64,000 nucleotides of DNA, taken from NCBI GenBank assembly GCA_016235665.1, contig JACRJI010000014.1, positions 62,001 through 126,000 on the forward strand, read 5' to 3'. The position numbers were made by a program, and so were the translations under genes. Positions 1 to 8,623 of the stretch are shown piece by piece. Position 1 is the first letter of the stretch. Each line of letters begins with the position of its first letter. The DNA comes from a candidate division TA06 bacterium (GTDB lineage: Bacteria > Edwardsbacteria > AC1 > EtOH8). The notes beneath the pieces were generated by a model. It worked only from the letters and a program-made list of their open reading frames with translations, did no database searches and had not been told where the DNA came from.

Positions 1-1
1 A

Positions 2-1087
2 CTGTCCCGGATCAAAGACCTGCCCGGCCCCACCATGCTCCATGTGCTGACCACCAAGGGCAAGGGGTATGCCCCGGCCGAAAGCAATGCCGAAAAATTC
101 CACGGGGTGGGGGCCTTCGATCCCGAGACCGGCAACTCCCGCACCCAGTCGGACATTCCCTCCTACACCGAGGTCTTCGGTCAGACCCTAAGTGAACTGG
201 GTTTAAAGAATCCCCGGATCGTGGCCATCACCGCGGCCATGCCCGAGGGCACCGGCCTGGACATCTTCCGGGATGCCATTCCGGAAAGGTTCTATGATGT
301 GGGCATTGCCGAACAGCACGCCCTGACCTTTGCCGCCGGACTGGCCGCCCGGGGCTTACGGCCGGTGGTGGCCATCTACTCCACCTTTTTGCAGCGGGGC
401 TATGACCAGATCATCCACGACATCGCGCTCCAGAAACTGCAGGTAGTGCTGGCCATAGACCGGGCCGGGCTGGTGGGCGAGGACGGCCCCACCCATCACG
501 GGCCTTTCGACATCTCCTATCTGCGCTGCATCCCCAACCTGCTATTGATGGCCCCCAAGGATGAGCAGGAGCTGAAGGACATGCTGATGACCGCCATCAA
601 ACATCAGGGCCCTTCGGCCATCCGCTATCCCCGGGGCAGCGGTTTCGGGGTTGTTTTAAGACCCCCGCAGGAACTGCCTTTGGGGCGGGCCGAAAACTTA
701 AGGGAGGGAAAGGACGGGGCCATATTGGGGCTGGGCATCGGGGCCACCCTGGGGCTTCAGGCTGCAGAATTGCTGTCTGCCAAAGGACTGGAGCTGGAGG
801 TCTGGAACGCCAGATTCGCCAGTCCCCTGGACGAGGAAGCCATCCGCAGCGTACTGGCCAGACATAATAAGGTGATGACCATCGAAGAAAATGTTCTGGC
901 CGGCGGCTTTGGCTCGTCGGTGCTGGAACTGGCCAACCGGCATCAACTGAAAACCGGTATTCAACGGCTGGGCCTGCCCGACAGCTTTGTGGAGGCGGGT
1001 CCGCGGCCCCTGCTGTTGGAGAAGAACGGCCTGAGTGCTTCGGGCATCGCGGCTTCGGCAGAAAAATATTTTAAGGACCGGCCATGA
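2..1087 (+). CDS. dxs: 1-deoxy-D-xylulose-5-phosphate synthase, C-terminal part (cut by window edge)
   Basis: DXS joins pyruvate and glyceraldehyde 3-phosphate using thiamine diphosphate, the first step of the MEP isoprenoid pathway in the cytoplasm. The reading frame is open from base 2, so the gene starts outside the window; about 361 of the usual 620 residues are present. Visible family signatures are MLHVLTTKGKGYAPAE at the end of the first domain, the pyrimidine-binding domain with GIAEQHALTFAAGLA and EDGPTHHGPFD, and the transketolase C-terminal domain with IEENVLAGGFGS. The stop codon overlaps the truB start (ATGA), so the two are probably translationally coupled. Identification is firm; the true N-terminus cannot be seen. 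Confidence 0.96.
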   Translation: MSRIKDLPGPTMLHVLTTKGKGYAPAESNAEKFHGVGAFDPETGNSRTQSDIPSYTEVFGQTLSELGLKNPRIVAITAAMPEGTGLDIFRDAIPERFYDVGIAEQHALTFAAGLAARGLRPVVAIYSTFLQRGYDQIIHDIALQKLQVVLAIDRAGLVGEDGPTHHGPFDISYLRCIPNLLLMAPKDEQELKDMLMTAIKHQGPSAIRYPRGSGFGVVLRPPQELPLGRAENLREGKDGAILGLGIGATLGLQAAELLSAKGLELEVWNARFASPLDEEAIRSVLARHNKVMTIEENVLAGGFGSSVLELANRHQLKTGIQRLGLPDSFVEAGPRPLLLEKNGLSASGIAASAEKYFKDRP

Positions 1088-1962
1088 GCAGCGCGCTGCA
1101 GGAAGATGCAGTTTACATCGTCAACAAGCCGCCGGGACCTACCTCCTTTGCCCAGGTAGCCAGCCTCAGGCGGCTTTTGGGCATCAAGAAGGCCGGGCAC
1201 GCCGGAACCCTTGATCCCGATGCCTCCGGCATTCTGATAGTACTGACCGGCCAGGCCACCAGGGCCGCCAAGTTCTTTGAAGGGTTGGACAAGGAATACC
1301 TGGCCGTCATCAAACTGGGGATAACCACAGACACCTACGATCTGAGCGGACAGGTACTTTCCACTTCAGACGTTCCCGTCCTCAGCCGGGCTGAGATAGA
1401 GAAAGCGCTTAGTAATTTTCAGGGTCATATCATGCAGGTCCCGCCGGCCTTCTCGGCCATCAAAAAGGACGGCCAGCCGTTGTACAAGGCGGCCCGACAG
1501 GGAATAGCCGTGGAGCTGGTTCCCCGCCGGGTGGAGATCCAGCGGATCAAACTGGAAGGGATCAACCTGCCGGAGATCACCATTTCGGTAAAATGTTCCA
1601 AGGGAACCTACATCCGCTCGCTGGCCTATGATCTGGGCTGTCTCCTGGGCTGCGGGGCGGCCCTATCCAAACTGGTCAGAACGGCAGTGGGAGAATTCAC
1701 CATCGACCGGGCCGTGCCCGGAAACGCCAGCAGAGCGGAATTTGCGTCCGCGGCTATCTCCATAGACCAGGCCCTGTACTTTCTGGATGCCTTGGAACTT
1801 TCCCAAGACCAGGTACAAAAGATACGCCATGGCAACCCGGTGGAATGTTCCCACCCCAATGCCGGACAGATCAAGGCCCGCTATCAGGACCAAATACTGG
1901 CCCTGGGCCAGATCCAGGACAATATCTTCAAACCGCAGACGGTATTGGCGCCGCAATGCTGA
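1084..1962 (+). CDS. truB: tRNA pseudouridine(55) synthase
   Basis: TruB isomerises U55 in the T-loop of tRNAs. The 292-residue product carries the family motif GHAGTLDPDASGIL, with the expected catalytic aspartate at about residue 44, and the downstream KGTYIRSLAYDLG motif. Length fits bacterial TruB with a short C-terminal extension. The start ATG overlaps the dxs stop by four bases, and the stop overlaps ribF. The truB-ribF pairing is widespread in bacteria; having dxs immediately upstream is less usual. No promoter was seen between the genes, so the three are likely one operon. Confidence 0.96.
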   Translation: MSSALQEDAVYIVNKPPGPTSFAQVASLRRLLGIKKAGHAGTLDPDASGILIVLTGQATRAAKFFEGLDKEYLAVIKLGITTDTYDLSGQVLSTSDVPVLSRAEIEKALSNFQGHIMQVPPAFSAIKKDGQPLYKAARQGIAVELVPRRVEIQRIKLEGINLPEITISVKCSKGTYIRSLAYDLGCLLGCGAALSKLVRTAVGEFTIDRAVPGNASRAEFASAAISIDQALYFLDALELSQDQVQKIRHGNPVECSHPNAGQIKARYQDQILALGQIQDNIFKPQTVLAPQC

Positions 1963-2891
1963 CCATCACCCGCCTTAATAATTTCGGCCGGGAGCATCCC
2001 GGTGCGGTGGTGACACTGGGGGTTTTTGACGGACTGCACCGGGGCCACCAGGTTCTGATAAAAAAACTGATCACCAGGGCCGAAGCGGCCGGGCACCAAA
2101 GCGTGGTCCTAACATTTGAGCCCCACCCCCAGAAGGTGCTCCGCCGTACGAACCAACCGTTCATATTGACCACTGGAAACGAAAAGAAACAACTGCTTTC
2201 CCGGATGGGGGTAGATGTACTGGCCGTGATCAGGTTCTCTAAAAACATAGCCTCCATGGATCCGGAACAGTTCGTAAAAATAATATTGGTTCAAAAGCTG
2301 GGAGCCGCCACAGTCATTTGCGGACAGGACTGCGGGTTCGGGGCCGGCCGCCGGGGAGATATCTTGCTGCTGGAGAAGCTGGGGCAGAAATACGGGTTTA
2401 AGGTGGAGGGGATCCCCGCTTGCCAGTCACGGCAAAAAAAGATCGGCAGCACCCTGATCAGGAAGCAGATCAAAGACGGCTTTTTCAACCAGGCGGTAAA
2501 ATTGCTGGGCCACCCCTACCTGGTCAGGGGCCGGGTAGTGAAGGGGAGGGGAATGGGAAGAAAACTGGGTTATCCCACCGCCAACCTAAAAGTCAGCGAT
2601 AGGCTGAAACTCATCCCCGGGGACGGGGTCTATGCCGCCAGGGCTTTGGTAGAGAAGAAAAGCTATGAAGGGATGCTGTACATAGGAAGCCGACCGACCT
2701 TTGGCGGCAGAAGCACCAAGGCAATAGAGTTCAATGCTTTCGGGAACCCGGGAGACCTCTACGGTCGTGAGCTGATCCTGGAAGTTCACAAATTCATCCG
2801 GCCCAGCAAAAAGTACGGAAGCCTGGGGGAACTGAAGCGGGCCATTGCCGGGGATCAGGCGAAGATAAAGAAATATCCGTTCGGCCGTTAA
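1956..2891 (+). CDS. ribF: bifunctional riboflavin kinase / FAD synthetase
   Basis: RibF phosphorylates riboflavin to FMN and adenylylates FMN to FAD. The N-terminal adenylyltransferase domain (about residues 1-180) begins with the nucleotide-binding motif GVFDGLHRGHQ; the C-terminal kinase domain (about 185-308) shows GRKLGYPTANL, DGVYAARALV and YIGSRPTFGG. The frame is open further upstream, to 1845, but the ATG at 1956 is chosen because it gives the normal N-terminus MLTITRLNNF and overlaps the truB stop by a few bases. Product is 311 residues, the usual length. It is the last gene of the dxs-truB-ribF run. Confidence 0.95.
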   Translation: MLTITRLNNFGREHPGAVVTLGVFDGLHRGHQVLIKKLITRAEAAGHQSVVLTFEPHPQKVLRRTNQPFILTTGNEKKQLLSRMGVDVLAVIRFSKNIASMDPEQFVKIILVQKLGAATVICGQDCGFGAGRRGDILLLEKLGQKYGFKVEGIPACQSRQKKIGSTLIRKQIKDGFFNQAVKLLGHPYLVRGRVVKGRGMGRKLGYPTANLKVSDRLKLIPGDGVYAARALVEKKSYEGMLYIGSRPTFGGRSTKAIEFNAFGNPGDLYGRELILEVHKFIRPSKKYGSLGELKRAIAGDQAKIKKYPFGR

Positions 2892-2922
2892 ACAGGGCGC
2901 ACTCCTCATAACAAATTTTTAC

Positions 2923-2951
2923 TTGACTTATATATATAAATGGCATATATT
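2923..2951 (+). promoter_or_regulatory. sigma-70-type promoter of the vapBC-like pair
   Basis: TTGACT (2923-2928), a 17-base spacer, then TATATT (2946-2951). It lies 20 bases before the antitoxin ATG, which has an AGGAGG ribosome site at 2961-2966. Confidence 0.7.
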
Positions 2952-2961
2952 TATATATATA
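2929..2961. promoter_or_regulatory. palindromic operator covering the -10 box of the toxin-antitoxin operon
   Basis: Two perfect 13-base arms (2929-2941 and 2949-2961) flank a 7-base centre and run through the spacer and -10 element into the ribosome site. Type II antitoxins typically repress their own operon by binding such palindromes. The assignment as the antitoxin operator is inference from position and symmetry. Confidence 0.6.
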
Positions 2962-2971
2962 GGAGGTATAT

Positions 2972-3175
2972 ATGAAAACATTGGTTGAATTGGACGAGCA
3001 TCTGTTAAAGGAAGCTTTCCGTCTGACCGGCGCCAAGACCAAGCGGCAGGTGTTAAACCTTTCCCTGGAGGAACTGGTGCGTCAGAAAAGGATGATCAGC
3101 CTTAAGCAGCGCCTGGGACGGACCGGATTGAACCTAACCCTGAGCAAGCTGGAGGCCTCCAGAAATGCCCGGTAG
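2972..3175 (+). CDS. VapB-type antitoxin (DUF2191-like)
   Basis: A 67-residue protein with the pattern MKTLVELDEHLLKEAF followed by TGAKTKRQVLNLSLEELV, which matches the ribbon-helix-helix-like VapB antitoxins with N-terminal DNA-binding strand and helices. The basic C-terminal tail would wrap the toxin. It has an ideal AGGAGG ribosome site and its own promoter/operator, and its last codons overlap the next gene, the standard antitoxin-first arrangement. It would neutralise the PIN toxin and repress the operon. Family membership is judged by pattern only. Confidence 0.82.
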   Translation: MKTLVELDEHLLKEAFRLTGAKTKRQVLNLSLEELVRQKRMISLKQRLGRTGLNLTLSKLEASRNAR

Positions 3176-3578
3176 CGGATTGGTCCTGATAGACAGTTCG
3201 GCCTGGATCCTGGCCTTGAGGCCCAAGGGTTCGCCGCAGGCTCAAGCATTGGTGGGGGAGCTGCTGGAGCATGACCGGGCTGCCACCGCCGGAATGATCA
3301 TGGCAGAACTTTTACAGGGAGCCCGAAACGAAGGAGAGTATCGAGATCTCTCCAGCGAACTGGGCTCCTTGCATTATCTGCCGTTCCCGGAGGAGGAATG
3401 GAAGATGGTTGCCCAATTGGGCTATCGCCTGATAAGGGCCGGCCTCAAGATACCAACGACCGACCTGATCATTGCCCGTCTGGCCATAAAGCACCGCTGC
3501 CTGCTGTTGCACGCTGACCGGCATTTTGAGCTGATGGCCAAAGAGACTGGACTGGAGCAGAAAAGCATTAAGATATAA
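3165..3578 (+). CDS. VapC-type PIN-domain ribonuclease toxin
   Basis: PIN-domain toxins cleave tRNA or rRNA using a cluster of acidic residues that hold magnesium. The 137-residue protein has that set: D10 in VLIDSSAW, E48 in IMAELLQG, D100 in IPTTDLIIA and D118 in LLHADRHFELM. All four are intact, so the toxin is probably active. The start overlaps the antitoxin by 11 bases, implying coupled translation. RNA target cannot be predicted from sequence. Confidence 0.88.
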   Translation: MPGSGLVLIDSSAWILALRPKGSPQAQALVGELLEHDRAATAGMIMAELLQGARNEGEYRDLSSELGSLHYLPFPEEEWKMVAQLGYRLIRAGLKIPTTDLIIARLAIKHRCLLLHADRHFELMAKETGLEQKSIKI

Positions 3579-3677
3579 ATTCGTAATTGTCCGGAACTTT
3601 TGAAAAAGATTAGTTCTGAGAACGGCGCTAACACGATAAACCAATCAATCAATATAAAATATCGGGAGTCACCACCC

Positions 3678-4883
3678 ATGATCAAAGATCTATCGGCCTT
3701 CTATTCCAAGAACGCCCTGAACATGAAGCGTTCCGAGATCCGCGAGCTCTTGAAGTTCACCCGCCAGCCCGGCATCATCAGTTTTGCCGGCGGACTGCCG
3801 GCCCCCGACACTTTCCCGGTTCAGGAGATAGAGGAGATCTCCTGCCGGCTGCTGCGGGAAAAAGGAGCCCTGGCCCTGCAGTACGGCACCACCGAGGGAG
3901 AGGCTCCCCTGCGCGAGGAGCTGGCCAAGTGGATGTCCCAGGAAAAGCCGGGCATCAAACCGGAGAACATCTTCATCACCTCCGGTTCCCAGCAGGGACT
4001 GGACATCGTGTCCAAGGTGTTTCTGGATCCCGGCGACACCGTGATCGTGGAGCTCCCCAGCTATGTGGGCGGGCTGCAGGCTTTCACCGCCTACCGGGCC
4101 AAGATGGTGGGCGTACCCCAGGATGACCAGGGAATGCGGATGGACAAGCTGGAAAAAGTGCTGGCCGCTATGGCCAAGAAGAACAAAAAGCCGAAGTTCA
4201 TTTACGTGGTGCCCGATTTTCAGAATCCATCCGGGATCACCATGAGCCTGGAGCGGCGGAAGAAACTATTGGAGCTGGCTTACAAGTACGAAGTGCCTGT
4301 CGTGGAGGACAGCCCCTACCGCGATCTGCGCTTTACCGGGGAGCCGGTGCCGCCGATCTACAGCCTGGACACCCAGAACCAGGTGATAGTGCTGGGAACC
4401 TTCTCCAAGATCTTCTGTCCCGGACTGCGTTTGGCCTGGATCACCGCCCCGGCCGAGTGGATGGACCGGATGATAGTGGCCAAGCAGAGCATGGACCTAT
4501 GCAGCCCTTCCTTCAACCAGCTGATCACCGCCGAATACATGAAGCAAGGCCTGTTGCAGCCCCAGATCGAGCGGATCAAACTGGTTTACGGCCAGAAGCG
4601 CCAGGTGATGTTAAAAGCCCTGAAGAAGCACATGCCCAAAGGAGTTAAGTGGACCAAGCCCGAGGGCGGGCTGTTCCTGTGGATCAAACTTCCAAAGAAC
4701 CTGAGCGCCAACGAACTTTTCCCTAAGGCCATCGAGGAGAAGGTGGCCTACGTGGTGGGCAGCGCCTTCCATTGCGACGGCAAGGGCCAGAACGCTATGC
4801 GGATAAATTTTTCCTATCCCACCGAGGCGCAGATCGAGGAGGGGATACTGAGGTTGGCCACTATGATCAAGAAGAATATGTGA
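3678..4883 (+). CDS. PLP-dependent aminotransferase, 2-aminoadipate/aromatic (fold type I) family
   Basis: A 401-residue class I/II aminotransferase resembling LysN-type 2-aminoadipate transaminases and the catalytic half of MocR regulators, without their helix-turn-helix. Motifs: FAGGLPAPDTFP near the N-terminus, TSGSQQGLDI for cofactor phosphate binding, PDFQNPSG, and the lysine that should form the Schiff base at K244 in GTFSKIFCPGLRLAW. The frame is open from 3600, but the ATG at 3678 gives the standard N-terminus. The gene stands alone between the toxin-antitoxin pair and the transporter. Substrate is not certain: branched, aromatic or 2-oxoadipate amination are all possible. Confidence 0.88.
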   Translation: MIKDLSAFYSKNALNMKRSEIRELLKFTRQPGIISFAGGLPAPDTFPVQEIEEISCRLLREKGALALQYGTTEGEAPLREELAKWMSQEKPGIKPENIFITSGSQQGLDIVSKVFLDPGDTVIVELPSYVGGLQAFTAYRAKMVGVPQDDQGMRMDKLEKVLAAMAKKNKKPKFIYVVPDFQNPSGITMSLERRKKLLELAYKYEVPVVEDSPYRDLRFTGEPVPPIYSLDTQNQVIVLGTFSKIFCPGLRLAWITAPAEWMDRMIVAKQSMDLCSPSFNQLITAEYMKQGLLQPQIERIKLVYGQKRQVMLKALKKHMPKGVKWTKPEGGLFLWIKLPKNLSANELFPKAIEEKVAYVVGSAFHCDGKGQNAMRINFSYPTEAQIEEGILRLATMIKKNM

Positions 4884-4987
4884 CCTGAACCGGAATATAG
4901 AATATTGAAGACGGAATATTGACAGGTTGTTCTGTATTCCTTCTCCCAAACTCAATATTCACCCGAAGCGTTTAAAGAGGAGAAAGT
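4884..4987. repeat. short intergenic repeat cluster (GAATATTGA units)
   Basis: GAATATTGA occurs at 4900-4908 and 4914-4922, and its reverse complement at 4952-4960. The arrangement of two direct and one inverted copies looks like a small interspersed filler repeat. No gene lies here; the 3' part holds the AAAGAGGAG ribosome site of the transporter. Confidence 0.4.
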
Positions 4988-6556
4988 ATGTCAGAGAAAC
5001 GCGAACAGTGGGGATCCAAACTGGGGGTCATTCTGGCCGTGGCCGGAAGCGCGGTGGGGCTGGGAAACTTCTTACGTTTCCCGGCCAAGGCGGTGCTCAA
5101 CGGCGGCGGGGCCTTTATGGTCCCCTATTTCGTCGCCTTTCTGCTTTTGGGAATTCCCCTGATGTGGGTGGAGTGGACCCTGGGCCGGATGGGCGGGGAA
5201 CGCGGCCACGGAACCGCGCCCGGCATGTTCGACAAGCTGGACAGAACAGGACGCTGGGCCAAATACCTAGGGACCATCGGTGTGCTGGGGCCGTTCGTCA
5301 TCCTGATCTATTACATGTACATCGAATCCTGGACACTGGCCTACGCCTGGTATTCTTTCACCGGGCACCTGCCGTTCGGGTCCGGGCAGACCGAGATGAA
5401 GGCATTCTTGTCTGGGTTTCAGGGTCTGGCCCAAAACCAGTACTTCACCTCGCTGGCCCCGGCCCTGGTATTCTTTGTCCTGACCTTCCTGCTTAACTTC
5501 TACTTCATCTACCAGGGCATTCAGGGTGGGATAGAAAAACTTTCCAAATACGGGATGCCGGTGCTGATAGGGATAGGGATCCTGCTGGCCGCCCGGGTGC
5601 TATCCTTGGGAACCCCCGACCCGGCGATGCCTGAACTGTCTGTCAAGAACGCCCTGGGATTTGTCTGGAACCCGGATTTCTCCCAGCTCTCCAATGCCAA
5701 AGTCTGGATAGAAGCCGCCGGCCAGATATTCTTCACCCTGTCGGTGGGGATCGGGGTGATCCTGACCTATGCCAGCTATCTTAAAAAGAACGACGACGTG
5801 GTGCTCTCGGGGTTGACCGCTTCGGCCACCAACGAGTTCTGCGAGGTGATCCTGGGAGGCTCCATAGTGATCCCGGCGGCCTTCATATTCCTGGGCGGGG
5901 CGTCGGGGGCCCTGACCGCCGCCCAAAGCGGAACCTTTAACCTGGGATTCGTGACCATGCCCATGATCTTCGGGAAAATTCCCCTGGGCTTTATCTTCTC
6001 CGGCCTGTGGTTCCTGCTGCTGTTCATCGCCGGCATCACCTCCTCGGTCTCGCTGATCCAGCCGGCCATCTCCTTTCTGGAGGACGAACTGAAGTGGAAG
6101 AGGAATAAATCGGTACTAGTGCTGGGGGCCGTCTCATTGGCGGCCTGCCTGCCCGCCATCTTCTTTCTGGGACACGGCTTCGTGGACGAACTGGACTTCT
6201 GGGGCGGCACCCTGTTCCTGGTGGTGTTTGCCACCATCGAGACCATTCTGTTCTCCTGGGTATTCGGGATAGAAAAAGGTTGGAAGGAGATGCATCAGGG
6301 CGCCCAGATGAGGATCCCCGCGATCTACAAACCCATCATCAAATACGTGACCCCGGCCTACCTGTTGATCCTTTTGGGAGTGTGGTCCTATCAGCAGTTC
6401 TGGCCGTTCATCGCGATGAAGGGGGTGGCCCCGGCCGACCAGCCGTACCAGTGGGCCGCCCGGGGGCTGGTGTTCGGTTTGTGGTCGGTGATCATAGTTC
6501 TGGTGGCCTGGGCCTGGAAGCGCAGGAGCAAAGTACATACAGCCGGGAATGTTTGA
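4988..6556 (+). CDS. sodium-dependent transporter, NSS/SNF family (MetP-like)
   Basis: A 522-residue membrane protein with about 11-12 hydrophobic segments. The first carries the family signature VAGSAVGLGNFLRFP, followed by NGGGAFMVPYF. NSS transporters import amino acids or related solutes with Na+. A strong ribosome site (AAAGAGGAG) precedes the ATG. A 31-codon MetS-like gene follows 26 bases downstream, the arrangement of the MetPS methionine/alanine importer of Corynebacterium, so neutral amino acid uptake is a reasonable guess; the substrate is not proven by sequence. Confidence 0.9.
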   Translation: MSEKREQWGSKLGVILAVAGSAVGLGNFLRFPAKAVLNGGGAFMVPYFVAFLLLGIPLMWVEWTLGRMGGERGHGTAPGMFDKLDRTGRWAKYLGTIGVLGPFVILIYYMYIESWTLAYAWYSFTGHLPFGSGQTEMKAFLSGFQGLAQNQYFTSLAPALVFFVLTFLLNFYFIYQGIQGGIEKLSKYGMPVLIGIGILLAARVLSLGTPDPAMPELSVKNALGFVWNPDFSQLSNAKVWIEAAGQIFFTLSVGIGVILTYASYLKKNDDVVLSGLTASATNEFCEVILGGSIVIPAAFIFLGGASGALTAAQSGTFNLGFVTMPMIFGKIPLGFIFSGLWFLLLFIAGITSSVSLIQPAISFLEDELKWKRNKSVLVLGAVSLAACLPAIFFLGHGFVDELDFWGGTLFLVVFATIETILFSWVFGIEKGWKEMHQGAQMRIPAIYKPIIKYVTPAYLLILLGVWSYQQFWPFIAMKGVAPADQPYQWAARGLVFGLWSVIIVLVAWAWKRRSKVHTAGNV

Positions 6557-6582
6557 ATAGTCAATAAAGGAGGGAGCATAAA

Positions 6583-6678
6583 ATGAACGCATGGGGTGTC
6601 CTGTTCATGGCCTTTTCCTGGGGCCTGATAATATTCTTGACAGTTTACAGTTTTGTCCTGGTGCTTAAAGGGAAATAA
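6583..6678 (+). CDS. MetS-like small subunit of NSS transporter (31 residues)
   Basis: A tiny gene with a good ribosome site (AAAGGAGGGAG at 6567-6577) directly after the transporter. The product is one hydrophobic helix: MNAWGVLFMAFSWG, then LIIFLTVYSF, and a lysine-rich end (LKGK). This is the pattern of MetS family small subunits (short proteins with a conserved G-V/A-x-F-M-x-F-x-W-G-x core) that are needed for activity of MetP-type transporters. It is too short for ordinary gene calling and would often be missed. Identification rests on pattern and position. Confidence 0.75.
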   Translation: MNAWGVLFMAFSWGLIIFLTVYSFVLVLKGK

Positions 6679-6748
6679 TATCATCCCGTATCTATCCGGT
6701 GGAGCAACTCGCTGAAAGACGAAAAACAATTATTGAACATCTTGTCAA

Positions 6749-7177
6749 ATGGCGCTGACAGTCAACCAGAACATAGCGATATCCGAGGACGAGCTCTCCG
6801 AGGAGTTCATCCGGGCATCGGGGCCGGGCGGGCAGAACGTCAACAAGGTGGCCACCGCGGTCAAGCTGAGGTTCAATGCGGCCGGCAGCCTTTCACTGCC
6901 GACGGAGGTTAAGCAGAGGTTGCTTTTACTTTACCGGAACCGGATCAACCTGGACGGTTATCTGGTGATCGACGCCCGCAACCACCGGACCCGGGAGGCC
7001 AACCGCTTGGAGGCCAGGCAGAGGTTGGTGGAGATGATCAGGCTGGCGGCCATACGGCCCAAGCTCCGCCGGAAGACCAAGCCCACCCATGCTTCCAGGG
7101 CCAAAAGGGTGGATGATAAAAAGAAAAAAGGACAAACCAAGTTAATGCGGAAAATAGTTGGGAACTCAGGCGACTGA
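6749..7177 (+). CDS. arfB: alternative ribosome-rescue factor / peptidyl-tRNA hydrolase ArfB
   Basis: ArfB (YaeJ) enters stalled ribosomes and hydrolyses the peptidyl-tRNA without a stop codon. The 142-residue protein has the catalytic GGQ at residues 27-29 within RASGPGGQNVNKV, lacks the codon-recognition domains of RF1/RF2, and ends in a lysine/arginine-rich tail (DDKKKKGQTKLMRK) that in the family threads the empty mRNA channel. Length fits the family. It appears to be transcribed with or just after the transporter genes. Confidence 0.93.
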   Translation: MALTVNQNIAISEDELSEEFIRASGPGGQNVNKVATAVKLRFNAAGSLSLPTEVKQRLLLLYRNRINLDGYLVIDARNHRTREANRLEARQRLVEMIRLAAIRPKLRRKTKPTHASRAKRVDDKKKKGQTKLMRKIVGNSGD

Positions 7178-7213
7178 ACGGCCCGGTCTTTTTGGAAACG
7201 TTTTAAGGAACAG

Positions 7214-8623
7214 ATGCCCAAACCCCGGTATCATATTAACAAACTGTGGCTGGAAGCCGGCGGGCAGTGCTATGCCTATTCGGTCTGTCTCAGCAAGGCT
7301 GATGTGCTGGAGCTGTCGGGCGAATGGCAGCAGGCGGAAGAACTATTCCGGAAGAACCTGGAATTCGCCAAACTAGCCGGTGCCAAAAGCCAGACGGCCG
7401 ACTCCCAGATAAAACTGTTCCGGATAATGCGGTACATGGGAAATGTCCATGATCCCCTGGTCTCGCTGAACGAAGCCCTGGCCATTTATACCGAGCTGGG
7501 TGACCCGTCCGGGATCAGCCAGACCATCAACAACATCGGGCTGGTGCATGCCGCCCAGGGGAGGCATCAGAAAGCCGAGGAATGTTTCAATGATCTGATA
7601 GCCAGGAGCAGACTATACGGGGACAGCAAGCATCTGATCAGCGGGCTGGGCAACCTCAGCCAGGTTCATATCAGCCGGGGCCGGTTCGACCAGGCCCTGG
7701 CATGCCTGGAACAGTGCGCCGAGGCCTCTTTGCGGGAGAATGACAGTTTGTTCCTGAGCATCACCTACGGGACCATGGGCAACGTCTATTTTTTCCAGGA
7801 CCGGCTGGACAGGTCCCATGAATATTACAAGAAACAGCTGGACCTGGCCCGGCGGCTGGGAGACCCCGCCAACCAAAGCATAGCAGTGGGCAATATGGGC
7901 AACATCTACTACCGCCAGGGGAAGTACAAAGAGGCCGTGGACTGTTACCGGACCAAACTGGAGATCTCCCAAAAACTGGATTACAAAACCGGTATCAGCC
8001 AGTCCTGCGGAAACCTGGGCATAGTGCATACCGAGCAGGAGCAGTATCAGACGGCGCTGGAATATTTTGAAAGGCAGCTTAAGATCTCCGAAGAGGCCGG
8101 AGATCCCGAGGGCCGGGAGGGGGGATGCTGCGGGCTGGGAACGGTATACGCCAAGACCGGGGAGTACGGGAGGTCCCGGGAATATTTTCAGAAAGCGGTG
8201 GAAATAGATCTGGAGGCCGGGTTTGACAGGGAGCTGGACTCAAATTATCTCCAGCTGGCCGAAGTATGTTTCAAGGCCGGGGACAAGATCGGGGCCCTGG
8301 ATCATCTGGAAAAGGCGAGACTTTCGGCCCAGAAAAATAATAACGATGATATCTTGGCCAAAACGGAGATACTGGAAATAAAAATAACGGCCGGGAACGA
8401 CCTGCCCCGGGCCGAAAAGATGCTTTTGGAGATCCTCGGCAAACAACCCGGAAACATGCTGGAAGCGCTGGTTTGCTACGAACTCTGCGGCATCACGGGG
8501 GATGAAGGACAAAAAACCCGGGCCATAAAGTTGCTGCAGGAACTTTACGACCAGACCTTCGATCATGATTATAAGCGGATGAAAACGGAACTGGAGAGGA
8601 TAAAAGATGGCAGACAAACTTAA
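7214..8623 (+). CDS. tetratricopeptide repeat protein, cytoplasmic
   Basis: A 469-residue protein built mostly of TPR units of about 40 residues, with repeated G-N-x-G-x-x-x-x-x-x-G/Q-x-Y-x-x-A signatures (for example GNMGNIYYRQGKYKEAVDCY). No signal peptide or enzymatic domain is visible. The repeats resemble those in the cyclase-ATPase-TPR protein near 33-36 kb, including the SLGNLS/GNIG style. It probably acts as a protein-interaction scaffold; partners are unknown. Its end overlaps the start of the nitroreductase by 17 bases, so the two are likely co-expressed. Confidence 0.85.
   Translation: MPKPRYHINKLWLEAGGQCYAYSVCLSKADVLELSGEWQQAEELFRKNLEFAKLAGAKSQTADSQIKLFRIMRYMGNVHDPLVSLNEALAIYTELGDPSGISQTINNIGLVHAAQGRHQKAEECFNDLIARSRLYGDSKHLISGLGNLSQVHISRGRFDQALACLEQCAEASLRENDSLFLSITYGTMGNVYFFQDRLDRSHEYYKKQLDLARRLGDPANQSIAVGNMGNIYYRQGKYKEAVDCYRTKLEISQKLDYKTGISQSCGNLGIVHTEQEQYQTALEYFERQLKISEEAGDPEGREGGCCGLGTVYAKTGEYGRSREYFQKAVEIDLEAGFDRELDSNYLQLAEVCFKAGDKIGALDHLEKARLSAQKNNNDDILAKTEILEIKITAGNDLPRAEKMLLEILGKQPGNMLEALVCYELCGITGDEGQKTRAIKLLQELYDQTFDHDYKRMKTELERIKDGRQT

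Noticed and set aside
5776-6246. Minus-strand frame inside the NSS transporter, rich in Pro, Arg and Ser
   Set aside because: Mirror of a hydrophobic membrane gene, with no start signal or family.
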